IMG/VR virus record: IMGVR_UViG_3300043436_001486
Coordinates: 1 to 62,453 of that record
Reading direction: 5' to 3' (one strand)
DNA: 62,453 nt
Origin: a virus
A program made the position numbers and the translations under genes. Positions 29,749 through 36,041 of this stretch are shown here, one piece after another. The stretch's first letter is position 1. Every line of letters starts with the position of its first letter. The notes below the pieces were generated by a model. It had not been told where the DNA came from and did no database searches. It worked only from the letters and a program-made list of their open reading frames with translations.

Positions 29749-30471
29749 TACTAACAAATTTCTGGTAGTTGTGTATGGATTGAAATAAGGCGAAATAAAG
29801 CAGGGAATTAACAAAGCAGGGTAAACAATTAGGCGAAGGGTTTAACGGCCTGCAATGGGTTGGTATTACTTTACATTATGTTTCTGGGTATTACCTTCAG
29901 CACATGAGCAGGAAAGGGAGTACAAAATTATTTTATCTGGTTAATTAGATTTTTTGTTTTATCCCTGCAAAGGTTGGGAGGGTTGCATCTGGGCATGATT
30001 AGGGGAATAGGGATATGGGGCAATCCCTACTAAACAAGTAGACTTCTCTTTGTTAAAGAAAAGTTAAAACGTAAACGTTAAAGAAACGTTAAAGAAATTT
30101 ATAGCATGGTACACGGGTTAGGGAAATGGACTTGCACCCCAGGGGGTGGTGACTGGCGCGGAGGGGAGTACCCCAACTACAAACTTATCTACCACTACTA
30201 CACCCATACCTACCCCATTTATACGTCAGCGCATACAATTTGCTCATCAGCACATTGCATATATTCATCAGCATATAAATACAATTGTATAGATGTAATA
30301 TATACTAATATAGAAACGCTATAACTCGTTGATAATCATAACTAATTATTCTACAGGGTTAGAATCGTTTTGTATGAAATTAGAATACACTCAATAATCA
30401 GCGTTTATTATGTGTTTACATGCTTAATAATTATAAGAAGGAAACTCCATAACATGCTGATAATCAATCAT
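29749..30471. other. Divergent non-coding region, possible replication origin
   Basis: No convincing gene. A GTTAA cluster at 30039-30092 (boxes at 30052, 30063, 30077, 30088; a weak TACTTGTT -7 candidate on the minus strand exactly 11 bp to the left) resembles the boxes of the leftward promoters. A G-rich stretch at about 30100-30175 is followed by an AT-rich stretch to 30470 with five TCAGC/GCTGA motifs. A frame at 30106-30324 exists but has tyrosine/histidine-rich low-complexity content and no promoter. Divergence of the two arms, repeats and an adjacent AT-rich segment fit an origin; this is inference. Confidence 0.45.
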
Positions 30472-30526
30472 AGTATTCCGAAATACTGGAAAAAATTTGG
30501 ATAATACTGGAAAAGTAGTATATTTG
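30472..30526 (+). promoter_or_regulatory. Promoter with operator-like repeats
   Basis: A perfect dyad AGTATT-CCGA-AATACT (30472-30487) overlaps the first of two direct repeats AATACTGGAAAA (30482-30493 and 30503-30514, 21 bp apart). They flank the -33 box TTTG (30496-30499), which is exactly 19 bp from the -7 box TATATTTG (30519-30526). The gene starts 4 nt later. A protein bound here would block or position RNA polymerase. Confidence 0.7.
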
Positions 30527-30530
30527 CTAT

Positions 30531-30992
30531 ATGAAACATGAGGCGTATTTGACTAGTCCGTATAAGTACATGAAGATTGAGGAGAGGGCATTTGCTACGA
30601 AACAAAATGAGGAGATTACGACTAATGTGGAGACTGGGGAGATGTTCGTAATGAAGAGGATTCCTAAGAATAAGATTGTACCACATGACGCATTGGTGTA
30701 CACTAAGCTATTCCAAGAATCAATACATCAGCTTTGTTCTCTTGGCGCAGCGTCACTGAAGATTCTGCTCTACTCAATTGCTAACGTTAAACCTTTTTCT
30801 GAGACAGTTGTACTGAATGGCCCGGACGTAATGCTATATTGCAACATCAGCAAAAGTTCGTTTTACGATGGAGTTATAGAGTTATTGGACAGGAAGATTC
30901 TGTGTAAGAAACTTGGTTCTAATATTGAGTTCTGGTTTGACCCGAATATATTTTTTAATGGTAACAGAGTAAAAGTTAGTAATAAGTTATGA
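30531..30992 (+). CDS. RepL-like winged-helix protein (rightward)
   Basis: 153 aa. The C-terminal half has SLKILLYSIANVKPFSETVVLNGPDVMLYCNISKSSFYDGVIELLDRKILCKKLGSNIEFWFDPNIFF, the RepL-type winged helix. The paralogue at 16389-16868 has the matching 'ATYYRCIEELCNAGALTK...NPYIFW'. First gene of the rightward arm. The ATG is 4 nt behind the -7 box, so either the message is leaderless or translation begins at Met14 (30570). Candidate regulator of late genes or replication protein. Confidence 0.6.
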   Translation: MKHEAYLTSPYKYMKIEERAFATKQNEEITTNVETGEMFVMKRIPKNKIVPHDALVYTKLFQESIHQLCSLGAASLKILLYSIANVKPFSETVVLNGPDVMLYCNISKSSFYDGVIELLDRKILCKKLGSNIEFWFDPNIFFNGNRVKVSNKL

Positions 30993-31195
30993 AATACACA
31001 ATAGAGATTATAGTAGGAGACAAGCTGATTGAAAGGATAATTGAGTGCGACTACCTAAATACTGTAGATGGAGTTTACGACTTTATAATACTAGGAGGCT
31101 ATTGGGAGTGTGAGTGTGGGACAAAACATAGCTTAAATAAAAGTGTTGGTAGCTATCCAAAAAATATGACAATTATTAAAAATGTAGAGCAATGA
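30989..31195 (+). CDS. Hypothetical small protein
   Basis: 68 aa. YTIEIIVGDKLIERIIECDYLNTVDGVYDFIILGGYWECECGTKHSLNK: ubiquitin-like beta start and a CECG pair. ATGA overlaps on both sides couple it to its neighbours. No function assigned. Confidence 0.6.
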   Translation: MKYTIEIIVGDKLIERIIECDYLNTVDGVYDFIILGGYWECECGTKHSLNKSVGSYPKNMTIIKNVEQ

Positions 31196-31461
31196 CATGC
31201 TATATTTGTGCTAATCCAGCTGAAAATTCTATTAGGGTACACGATTCTGTGACATTCTCTTATTGTGACGTACACCGTAATAGCGTAATACTGGGTATAA
31301 GCAATTTCGTTCTTACTGGTACACTAGACAGGCTAGAGGGTTTCAAGGAATCGTACATGACTAAGCACAAAGGTTCAGCATATAGGGAGTTTGAAAAGTG
31401 TAAAAGGATAGGTGAGATGATGGAAAATTACGATAGTAGTGTTACAGAACAGGCTTTATGA
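31192..31461 (+). CDS. Hypothetical Cys-containing protein
   Basis: 89 aa. CYICANPAENSIRVHDSVTFSYCDVHRN has CxxC plus CxxH spaced by 19 residues, a zinc-finger arrangement. The C-terminal half is helical and charged. It overlaps the preceding stop (ATGA). Function unknown. Confidence 0.6.
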   Translation: MTCYICANPAENSIRVHDSVTFSYCDVHRNSVILGISNFVLTGTLDRLEGFKESYMTKHKGSAYREFEKCKRIGEMMENYDSSVTEQAL

Positions 31462-31506
31462 CGGATTTGTCATACAAAAATACTATTGCAGTATGGGTAA
31501 AATAGA

Positions 31507-31592
31507 AGCTGCAAGGCCCGTAGGGGATTATCCTCCTTGACGGGTAGTGTGACGGTATGTCACGGGTTGGGTACTCGATTCCAACATCAGCT
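31507..31592 (+). ncRNA. Cloverleaf-like RNA element, unassigned
   Basis: AGCTG (31507-31511) can pair with CAGCT (31588-31592), enclosing three hairpins: CCCGT/ACGGG (31517-31544), GTGAC-ggtat-GTCAC (31549-31563) and GTTGG/CCAAC (31566-31585). The plan is cloverleaf-like, but the loops are not those of a normal tRNA and no anticodon is clear. It may be a degenerate tRNA or another structured RNA. Its last bases overlap the next tRNA-like gene. Confidence 0.3.
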
Positions 31593-31658
31593 GAGTAGCT
31601 CAATGGTAGAGCACCCTATGGTTGAAAGGGAGATTACGGTTCAATTCCGTACCAGCTA
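31589..31658 (+). tRNA. tRNA-like gene, possible Asn(GTT), degenerate
   Basis: The D arm GCTC-AATGGTA-GAGC and T arm TACGG-TTCAATT-CCGTA are canonical. The anticodon stem is CCCTA/AAGGG with one mismatch, giving anticodon GTT, but position 33 is G instead of the near-universal T. Only five acceptor pairs form (AGCTG/CAGCT). CCA is not encoded; the 3' end reads A-CA. Either a decayed tRNA or one with unusual folding. Confidence 0.55.
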
Positions 31659-31727
31659 CAAGATACATTTGGCTGATTATAAATTTTTATATTTAGCCAA
31701 AAGTCAACCTGACATAAATAATATAAT

Positions 31728-31937
31728 ATGCTAAAAAGAGCTTATAATCAAGGTTACGAAGATGCTAAACTTGGACATGTAAACGATGCTGATGAGTATG
31801 TGGCACAGGCAGAGTACATGCTTGAGGACTATATTGAGAATACCGCCATAGCGGAGTGCGATAAAATGTGGGGGTTTGGAAGCGGTATGGAAGACGCTTT
31901 TATAATGGGAGCTAAGTGGGCATTAAAGAACGCATAA
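31728..31937 (+). CDS. Hypothetical small protein
   Basis: 69 aa, acidic and helical (RAYNQGYEDAKLGHVNDADEYVAQAEYMLEDYIENTAIAECDKMWGFGSGMEDAFIMGAKWAL). 'YNQGYEDAKLG' resembles short helical motifs of other phage small proteins. It sits between two tRNA-like genes. Function unknown. Confidence 0.6.
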   Translation: MLKRAYNQGYEDAKLGHVNDADEYVAQAEYMLEDYIENTAIAECDKMWGFGSGMEDAFIMGAKWALKNA

Positions 31938-31968
31938 ATGGAATATTTGTGCCGTTTTATAACACATC

Positions 31969-32038
31969 AGCGCTGTAACTTAAAGGCAAAGGCTGGGTTC
32001 ATAGCTCGGTTACTCCCGTTCGATTCGGGACGGCGCTA
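31969..32038 (+). tRNA. tRNA with CAT anticodon (Met or Ile2)
   Basis: Acceptor stem AGCGCTG/CGGCGCT pairs in all seven positions (one T-G), T arm TCCCG-TTCGATT-CGGGA is perfect, anticodon stem CTGGG/CTCGG carries loop TTCATAG with T33 and anticodon CAT, discriminator A. The D stem is weak (three pairs) and CCA is not encoded. CAT may mean Met or lysidine-modified Ile. Confidence 0.75.
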
Positions 32039-32076
32039 CAATAAACAAATGTGTTTATTTTTTTAGGTATAAGTAA

Positions 32077-32439
32077 ATGCATGAGTTTAATATGACAACA
32101 ATATACGGACAGGTACCCAGTAAAAGCAACGGGTATAGGATTATCAGCATCAGGGGGCACGGTTCGCTGGCCAAAACCAAGGAGCTGAAGGAGTATGAAA
32201 GCAACTTTGCCCTACAATATAAAAGACATAATAAAATTTTAGGTAACTTTGAAGTGGAGGTAGATGTTTACTTTCGGAGCAACAGGAGTGATTTGGATGG
32301 CATGTTCAAGGTTTTCCTAGACTGCCTGCAAAAAGTGGAAGCAATAGACAACGACAGGTATTGCATGAAGATTGTAGCCAGAAAGTTCGTGGACAAGGAG
32401 AATCCTAGGCTTGAATTTAAAATAACAAAGATTGAGTAA
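32077..32439 (+). CDS. rusA: RusA-like Holliday junction resolvase
   Basis: 120 aa. The RusA pattern is visible: QVPSKSNGYRI at the N-terminus, VDVYFRSNRSDLDGMFKVFLDCLQKVEAIDNDRYCMKIVARKFVDKENPRLEFKI, including the DLDG metal-binding Asp residues and the later ND. RusA cleaves four-way junctions before packaging. Its position in the rightward arm ahead of the virion genes fits late debranching of replicated DNA. Confidence 0.85.
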   Translation: MHEFNMTTIYGQVPSKSNGYRIISIRGHGSLAKTKELKEYESNFALQYKRHNKILGNFEVEVDVYFRSNRSDLDGMFKVFLDCLQKVEAIDNDRYCMKIVARKFVDKENPRLEFKITKIE

Positions 32440-32864
32440 TGGCTAGAATTAAAATTAAAAAACCATCCACGATTACTAAAAAAAATATTCCAACTAATCT
32501 TTTAAAAAAAGACAAAGGAGGGAGAACGTTTATTGAAACGGCAAGCCAATTTGTTCCGGGATATGAAACATATTTAGACGTAAAGGATATTGTTGTTGGA
32601 GCTGCTAAGGGGGACAAGAAAAGGATGAATCAAGGAGTTGTTGGACTTGGACAACCATTTGCTGGGAAGGCAATGTCTGGAGCGTTGGATTACGCAACAG
32701 AAAAGACATTGGGGAAGTCAGCCGCCGACAAAAATCAAGAAAAAAGGGAGGGGATTCTTGATATGACAACAAACGAAAGAATTGCGCTTTACAAAAAATA
32801 TGGTAGAGGTGGGTACGATAAAGCAAAGAGCGAGCAGAATACTAAACCTATTGCTAAAAAATAA
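32439..32864 (+). CDS. Lys/Gly-rich protein, possible virion component
   Basis: 141 aa with a basic N-terminus (KIKKPSTITKKNIPTNLLKKDKGGR), a Gly/Ala-rich centre (DIVVGAAKGDKKRMNQGVVGLGQPFAGKAMSGALDY) and KKYGRGGYDKAKSE at the end. It overlaps the RusA stop by 1 nt. Such compositions are common among internal virion proteins; function unknown. Confidence 0.65.
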   Translation: MARIKIKKPSTITKKNIPTNLLKKDKGGRTFIETASQFVPGYETYLDVKDIVVGAAKGDKKRMNQGVVGLGQPFAGKAMSGALDYATEKTLGKSAADKNQEKREGILDMTTNERIALYKKYGRGGYDKAKSEQNTKPIAKK

Positions 32865-32867
32865 AGA

Positions 32868-32969
32868 ATGGCAAAGGCAAAAGCAACTGGTTCGGTAATA
32901 AAACGTACTTTCGGGAAGCGGAAGAAGGGTAAAGCTAAGAAGTCAAAAAATAAACACGACAGAAAATGA
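32868..32969 (+). CDS. 33-aa lysine-rich peptide
   Basis: MAKAKATGSVIKRTFGKRKK..., about half Lys and Arg. It starts 4 nt after the preceding gene and overlaps the next start (ATGA). It would bind nucleic acid by charge alone and may be a packaged protamine-like peptide. Confidence 0.55.
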   Translation: MAKAKATGSVIKRTFGKRKKGKAKKSKNKHDRK

Positions 32970-33088
32970 AAAAAATTAAACTAAAGAAGAGTAAAACAGA
33001 AAAGTTTCCAGACATGAGTGGAGATGGAAAGGTTACTAAAAAAGACGTATTAATAGCTAAAGGAGTTTTACCTAAAAAAAAGAAATAA
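32966..33088 (+). CDS. 40-aa peptide with EF-hand-like loop
   Basis: KKIKLKKSKTEKFPDMSGDGKVTKKDVLIAKG: Lys-rich, with DMSGDGKVTKKD, which matches a calcium-binding dockerin/EF-hand loop (D-x-[SN]-G-D-G-x-[VI]-x-x-x-D). One loop only. It is a peculiar combination of basic ends and a calcium loop. Confidence 0.55.
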   Translation: MKKIKLKKSKTEKFPDMSGDGKVTKKDVLIAKGVLPKKKK

Positions 33089-33089
33089 C

Positions 33090-33383
33090 ATGCCACAAGA
33101 AAAAAGAAAATTAACAGAAGCTGAAGTTGGAATGGCGAAGTCTTTGACTAAGCTGAAAACTCCTATGACTAAGAAAGAAGAACTGCAAGCTGTAATACAG
33201 AGGGCAAAACTCTTGAGAGAGAATAAGGAGCTGAATAAAGGAATGAAGCCTAAATATACGGGCAAGGACATGACTCCAGTAATGATGGTAAAGCAATACG
33301 AGAAGTCAGCTGCCCAGAAAAAACTGGACAAGCCAACTGAAGCAAAAAGAATTGTAGGAGTATTCTCAATGAAGAAAAAATGA
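33090..33383 (+). CDS. Lysine-rich helical protein
   Basis: 97 aa, highly basic (KKEELQAVIQRAKLLRENKELNKGMKPKYTGKDMTP). No family recognised. It overlaps the DUF5872-like gene by 4 nt and may work with it in DNA binding. Confidence 0.6.
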   Translation: MPQEKRKLTEAEVGMAKSLTKLKTPMTKKEELQAVIQRAKLLRENKELNKGMKPKYTGKDMTPVMMVKQYEKSAAQKKLDKPTEAKRIVGVFSMKKK

Positions 33384-33754
33384 GCGTAGCCGTTAAGACT
33401 AAGCCTGCATTGTGGGAGTCAGCTAAACAGGAAGCTAAGAGCAGGATGGGTGGCAAGCATTCCGCTAGGGCAATGCAGTTAGCGGTTTCAATATATAAGA
33501 AGAAGGGCGGAGGCTACAAAGGAGAGAAGAGTGAGTCTAATAAACTGTCAAAGTGGAGTAAGCAAGACTGGAAAACATCTTCCGGAAAACCTTCGGAGGG
33601 CAAAAGAAGGTACTTGCCAAGTAAGGCATGGTCGGCACTATCAGCGGCTCAAAAAGCTGCTACCAATAGAGCAAAGGCTAAAGGAGGCAAAGAGGGGAAG
33701 CAGTTTGTTGCACAGCCTAAGTCGGTAGCTGACATAACTAAAAAGTATAGGTAA
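33380..33754 (+). CDS. DUF5872-like basic protein
   Basis: 124 aa. The pattern KPALWESAKQEAKSRMGGKHSARAMQLAVSIYKKKGGGYKG...NKLSKWSKQDWKTSSGKPSEGKRRYLPSKAWSALSAAQKAATNRAKAKGGKEGKQFV fits the DUF5872 family as I recall it, found in giant viruses and phages. The 'GKPS..KRRYLP..A...L' end is the most diagnostic. Strongly basic; probably DNA-binding, possibly packaged. Confidence 0.75.
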   Translation: MSVAVKTKPALWESAKQEAKSRMGGKHSARAMQLAVSIYKKKGGGYKGEKSESNKLSKWSKQDWKTSSGKPSEGKRRYLPSKAWSALSAAQKAATNRAKAKGGKEGKQFVAQPKSVADITKKYR

Positions 33755-33828
33755 TGTGTCCAATACACATCATAGAATTAGATGCAGAAGGATTTTGTAG
33801 TATTTGTTTACAAGAAAGCAATAAATAA
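33754..33828 (+). CDS. 24-aa Cys-containing peptide
   Basis: MCPIHIIELDAEGFCSICLQ... with CPIH and CSIC, which could form one zinc site. It starts inside the previous stop (TAATG) and its stop overlaps the next ATG, a tight coupling that supports translation. Confidence 0.5.
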   Translation: MCPIHIIELDAEGFCSICLQESNK

Positions 33829-34043
33829 TGGCAAAGATTAGGCTAAATAAAAAGCTGGAGAAAATGTATGAACATCATGAAGAAATGATGGACTGCATTG
33901 AAGACGCTGAAGAAGAAGTCGGGCTTAAGAAGTTTGAGGAAGAGACAGAAAAGAAAGAGGAAGAACTTAAAAAAGCTGCATTTGCTATTGCTGTAGCTAA
34001 AATGAAAATGTATGGCAAAAATAAAAATGAAAAAGCCTATTGA
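33828..34043 (+). CDS. Coiled-coil protein
   Basis: 71 aa, nearly all charged heptads (EKMYEHHEEMMDCIEDAEEEVGLKKFEEETEKKEEELKKAAFAIAVAKMKM). Probably an oligomeric helical protein; function unknown. It overlaps the next gene by 17 nt. Confidence 0.6.
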   Translation: MAKIRLNKKLEKMYEHHEEMMDCIEDAEEEVGLKKFEEETEKKEEELKKAAFAIAVAKMKMYGKNKNEKAY

Positions 34044-34143
34044 GTACAACACAATTGTACCAAGGCCTAAAGACAGGACGCAAAAGGGAGAACTAATTGT
34101 TGGAAAACAATTTGTAGTTAAACCTGTTGCTAAATTAAAGTGA
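34027..34143 (+). CDS. 38-aa basic peptide
   Basis: KKPIEYNTIVPRPKDRTQKGELIVGKQFVVKPVAKLK: basic, beta-prone. It overlaps both neighbours. One more member of the tiny basic proteins of 32.4-34.1 kb. Confidence 0.5.
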   Translation: MKKPIEYNTIVPRPKDRTQKGELIVGKQFVVKPVAKLK

Positions 34144-34409
34144 GCGCACTAAACACACAAACCGGAGGAGAGCATTATAAAAAATATGCAATCCAGCCTA
34201 TAGAGTTCATCAGCGCAAACAACCTTGATTACTTTCAAGGTAATGTGCTGAAGTACTTATGTAGGCATAAGGACAAGAATGGAGCAGAAGACATAAAGAA
34301 AGCTATTCACTACCTTGAACTTATTTTAGAATTACAATACACAAACCATGAGAGCAAAACGCAAACATCTAATTGTCAAAGCGAACCCGGAACAGAAGGA
34401 GTCGCATGA
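34140..34409 (+). CDS. DUF3310 protein (GTG start)
   Basis: 89 aa. GGEHYKKYAIQPIEFISANNLDYFQGNVLKYLCRHKDKNGAEDIKKAIHYLELILE (about 9-64) is the DUF3310 signature, common in T7-like and other phages and often annotated as nucleotide kinase-like without proof. The start is GTG at 34140, overlapping the previous stop; no ATG lies upstream of the domain. The end overlaps the GroES-like gene by 62 nt. Confidence 0.85.
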   Translation: MSALNTQTGGEHYKKYAIQPIEFISANNLDYFQGNVLKYLCRHKDKNGAEDIKKAIHYLELILELQYTNHESKTQTSNCQSEPGTEGVA

Positions 34410-34926
34410 AATCCAAATGCCAGACGGCAGTACAATCAGCATTTATTTAGGTAGGAAGTTCGGAGAAAACAACAGAGAAGTTTACCCTAACGTGTGTGAA
34501 ATCATCAGTGTTGGGGATGAGGTAAGTGGAGTTTCCGTAGGAGACAAAATAATCCTGCACCACAATATTGTTACAAACGAGGCTACCCACATCAAGAAAG
34601 AGGACGGGTATGTTTACATGGGCATACCAGCAGACGGACTGGTTTACGCCAAAATTCAAGAAGACGGAACGCTGATTCCTCTATTCAGAAATCTTATAGG
34701 AGAAAGAATCGTAAAGGAAAAAGTTTCTCAGTTTGAATACGAAGACAAGACTGAGCAATTCAAGTTCAAGGTTCTTGCAGTACCAGAAGACTACACAGAC
34801 GTAGCAGCAGGAGACACAATACTAGCGTATAAGTACTCCGACTATGAAATGGTTTACCATCACAAGAACAGGGAATGTAGGGCTATCAGAATAGCTGCTG
34901 ATGACATCCTTGGAATATTCAACTAA
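34348..34926 (+). CDS. Two-domain GroES-like co-chaperonin candidate
   Basis: 192 aa. Residues about 50-110 (YPNVCEIISVGDEVSGVSVGDKIILHHNIV ... YVYMGIPADGLVYAKI) follow the Cpn10 barrel pattern 'G.V..VG......VGD.V......'. Residues about 140-190 (KFKVLAVPEDYTDVAAGDTILAYKYSDYEMVY...IAADDILGI) repeat it. Phage co-chaperonins such as T4 gp31 replace host GroES to fold the capsid protein. A tandem arrangement is unusual outside plastid Cpn20. The gene lies ahead of the capsid module. Confidence 0.65.
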   Translation: MRAKRKHLIVKANPEQKESHEIQMPDGSTISIYLGRKFGENNREVYPNVCEIISVGDEVSGVSVGDKIILHHNIVTNEATHIKKEDGYVYMGIPADGLVYAKIQEDGTLIPLFRNLIGERIVKEKVSQFEYEDKTEQFKFKVLAVPEDYTDVAAGDTILAYKYSDYEMVYHHKNRECRAIRIAADDILGIFN

Positions 34927-34927
34927 C

Positions 34928-35242
34928 ATGGAAGACAGAATAAAACAGCTTGAGCAGGAGATTCTTCTGTACAAGCAGGATGGTATGCATGCGCTATACT
35001 TTTCCCTAAATCGTAAAATGAACGAGTTGGCATCCTCCATGAATGGGTTTACTCTTGACTTCAAAAGTGACGACAAGTCTTTTGACAGGTTCCAGAAAGT
35101 CACTGGTTCTGTAAAAGACATGGTAGAATCAGCTGCTTGGTTAAGGAATAATTACATGAAAATGTCGGAAGAAGAGGCAAGAGAGGCTGAAAAGAAAGGA
35201 ATACCACTTATTGAATTACTCGCTAAAGGCAATAAGAAATGA
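34928..35242 (+). CDS. Coiled-coil hypothetical protein
   Basis: 104 aa from the ATG at 34928, just after the previous stop. Helical: EDRIKQLEQEILLYKQDGMHALYFSLNRKMNELASSMNGFTLDFKSDDKSFDRFQKV. The end (AEKKGIPLIELLAKGNKK) overlaps the next gene by 4 nt. Possibly a small terminase or structural accessory; unproved. Confidence 0.6.
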   Translation: MEDRIKQLEQEILLYKQDGMHALYFSLNRKMNELASSMNGFTLDFKSDDKSFDRFQKVTGSVKDMVESAAWLRNNYMKMSEEEAREAEKKGIPLIELLAKGNKK

Positions 35243-36000
35243 GTATAGGAAGAAAAATAAGCCACAAGGGGTTAGACTTAAAGTTTACCATAGACACCAG
35301 CGCTCTTGTTGACAAAATAAAAGACCAGTATAAACCTGTAGTTGACAATCTCAAGAAGCTTCTGGCCAAAAGAGACGAGTACATTTCCCGTATTCATAGA
35401 ATGACAAAAGACCCAGACACTACCATATTTATGTTTACGAATGGTTTAAGGGTAGCAAGAAAAGCAAGGAAAGCGTTTGGGTACAGCGAAAAACAATACA
35501 TGGCACTTTCTTTTATGTCAAGTACCAATATGTGCAGGGAGGAGTACTTGTCAAGGTTTTTGAATAAAATAGGCTACTCCAAAATAACCAAAATGGAGCT
35601 GGAGCATTTAGTTCTGGATGGGAGAATAGTTAAGCTGCAAAGACAATACTACGCCATTACGGACAAAGGCAAGAGTGTAGTCAACTCAATATACGCAGCA
35701 TACAGACAAGACTTGGATTTCTACATAAAGAATAAAAAAGTTCCAAGGAAGACATCCATAAGAAACAATCCAGTCAAATATACAGAGGCTGAAAGAGAAA
35801 GGCGGTCTCAGGCATACAAGCTGATGATGCGTCCATTCTGGGACGGAGGCTACAAGGTTATGCCAAAAGACAGGGACATGAGAGTTAAGTACCTGCTTGG
35901 ATGGATTGAAAAAAAGAAGACTGCTGGATTCTTTGTAGACGACGTATACATGAGACTAGTTGAGAAATGGAGCGGCAATCCCACTCCAGTAAAGCTATAG
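35239..36000 (+). CDS. Winged-helix protein upstream of portal (possible small terminase)
   Basis: 253 aa. An N-terminal helix pair is followed by a winged helix (about 85-150: YSEKQYMALSFMSSTNMCREEYLSRFLNKIGYSKITKMELEHLVLDGRIVKLQRQYYAITDKGKSVV) and a basic C-terminus. Position immediately before the portal is where small terminase subunits usually lie, and a DNA-binding domain fits. It could instead be a late-gene regulator. The large terminase is elsewhere, so the assignment stays open. Confidence 0.6.
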   Translation: MSIGRKISHKGLDLKFTIDTSALVDKIKDQYKPVVDNLKKLLAKRDEYISRIHRMTKDPDTTIFMFTNGLRVARKARKAFGYSEKQYMALSFMSSTNMCREEYLSRFLNKIGYSKITKMELEHLVLDGRIVKLQRQYYAITDKGKSVVNSIYAAYRQDLDFYIKNKKVPRKTSIRNNPVKYTEAERERRSQAYKLMMRPFWDGGYKVMPKDRDMRVKYLLGWIEKKKTAGFFVDDVYMRLVEKWSGNPTPVKL

Positions 36001-36014
36001 TCGGCTAAATAAAC

Positions 36015-36022
36015 TATATTTG
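36015..36022 (+). promoter_or_regulatory. Candidate -7 box TATATTTG (portal)
   Basis: An exact -7 box 19 nt before the portal ATG at 36042. No TTTG at -33. It separates the virion genes from the upstream operon. Confidence 0.5.
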
Positions 36023-36041
36023 TCGTAATAAACGGAATAAT

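Noticed and set aside
30106-30324. Coding frame in the divergent region
   Set aside because: Tyr/His/Thr-rich low complexity, no promoter or leader, lies over repeats; treated as non-coding.
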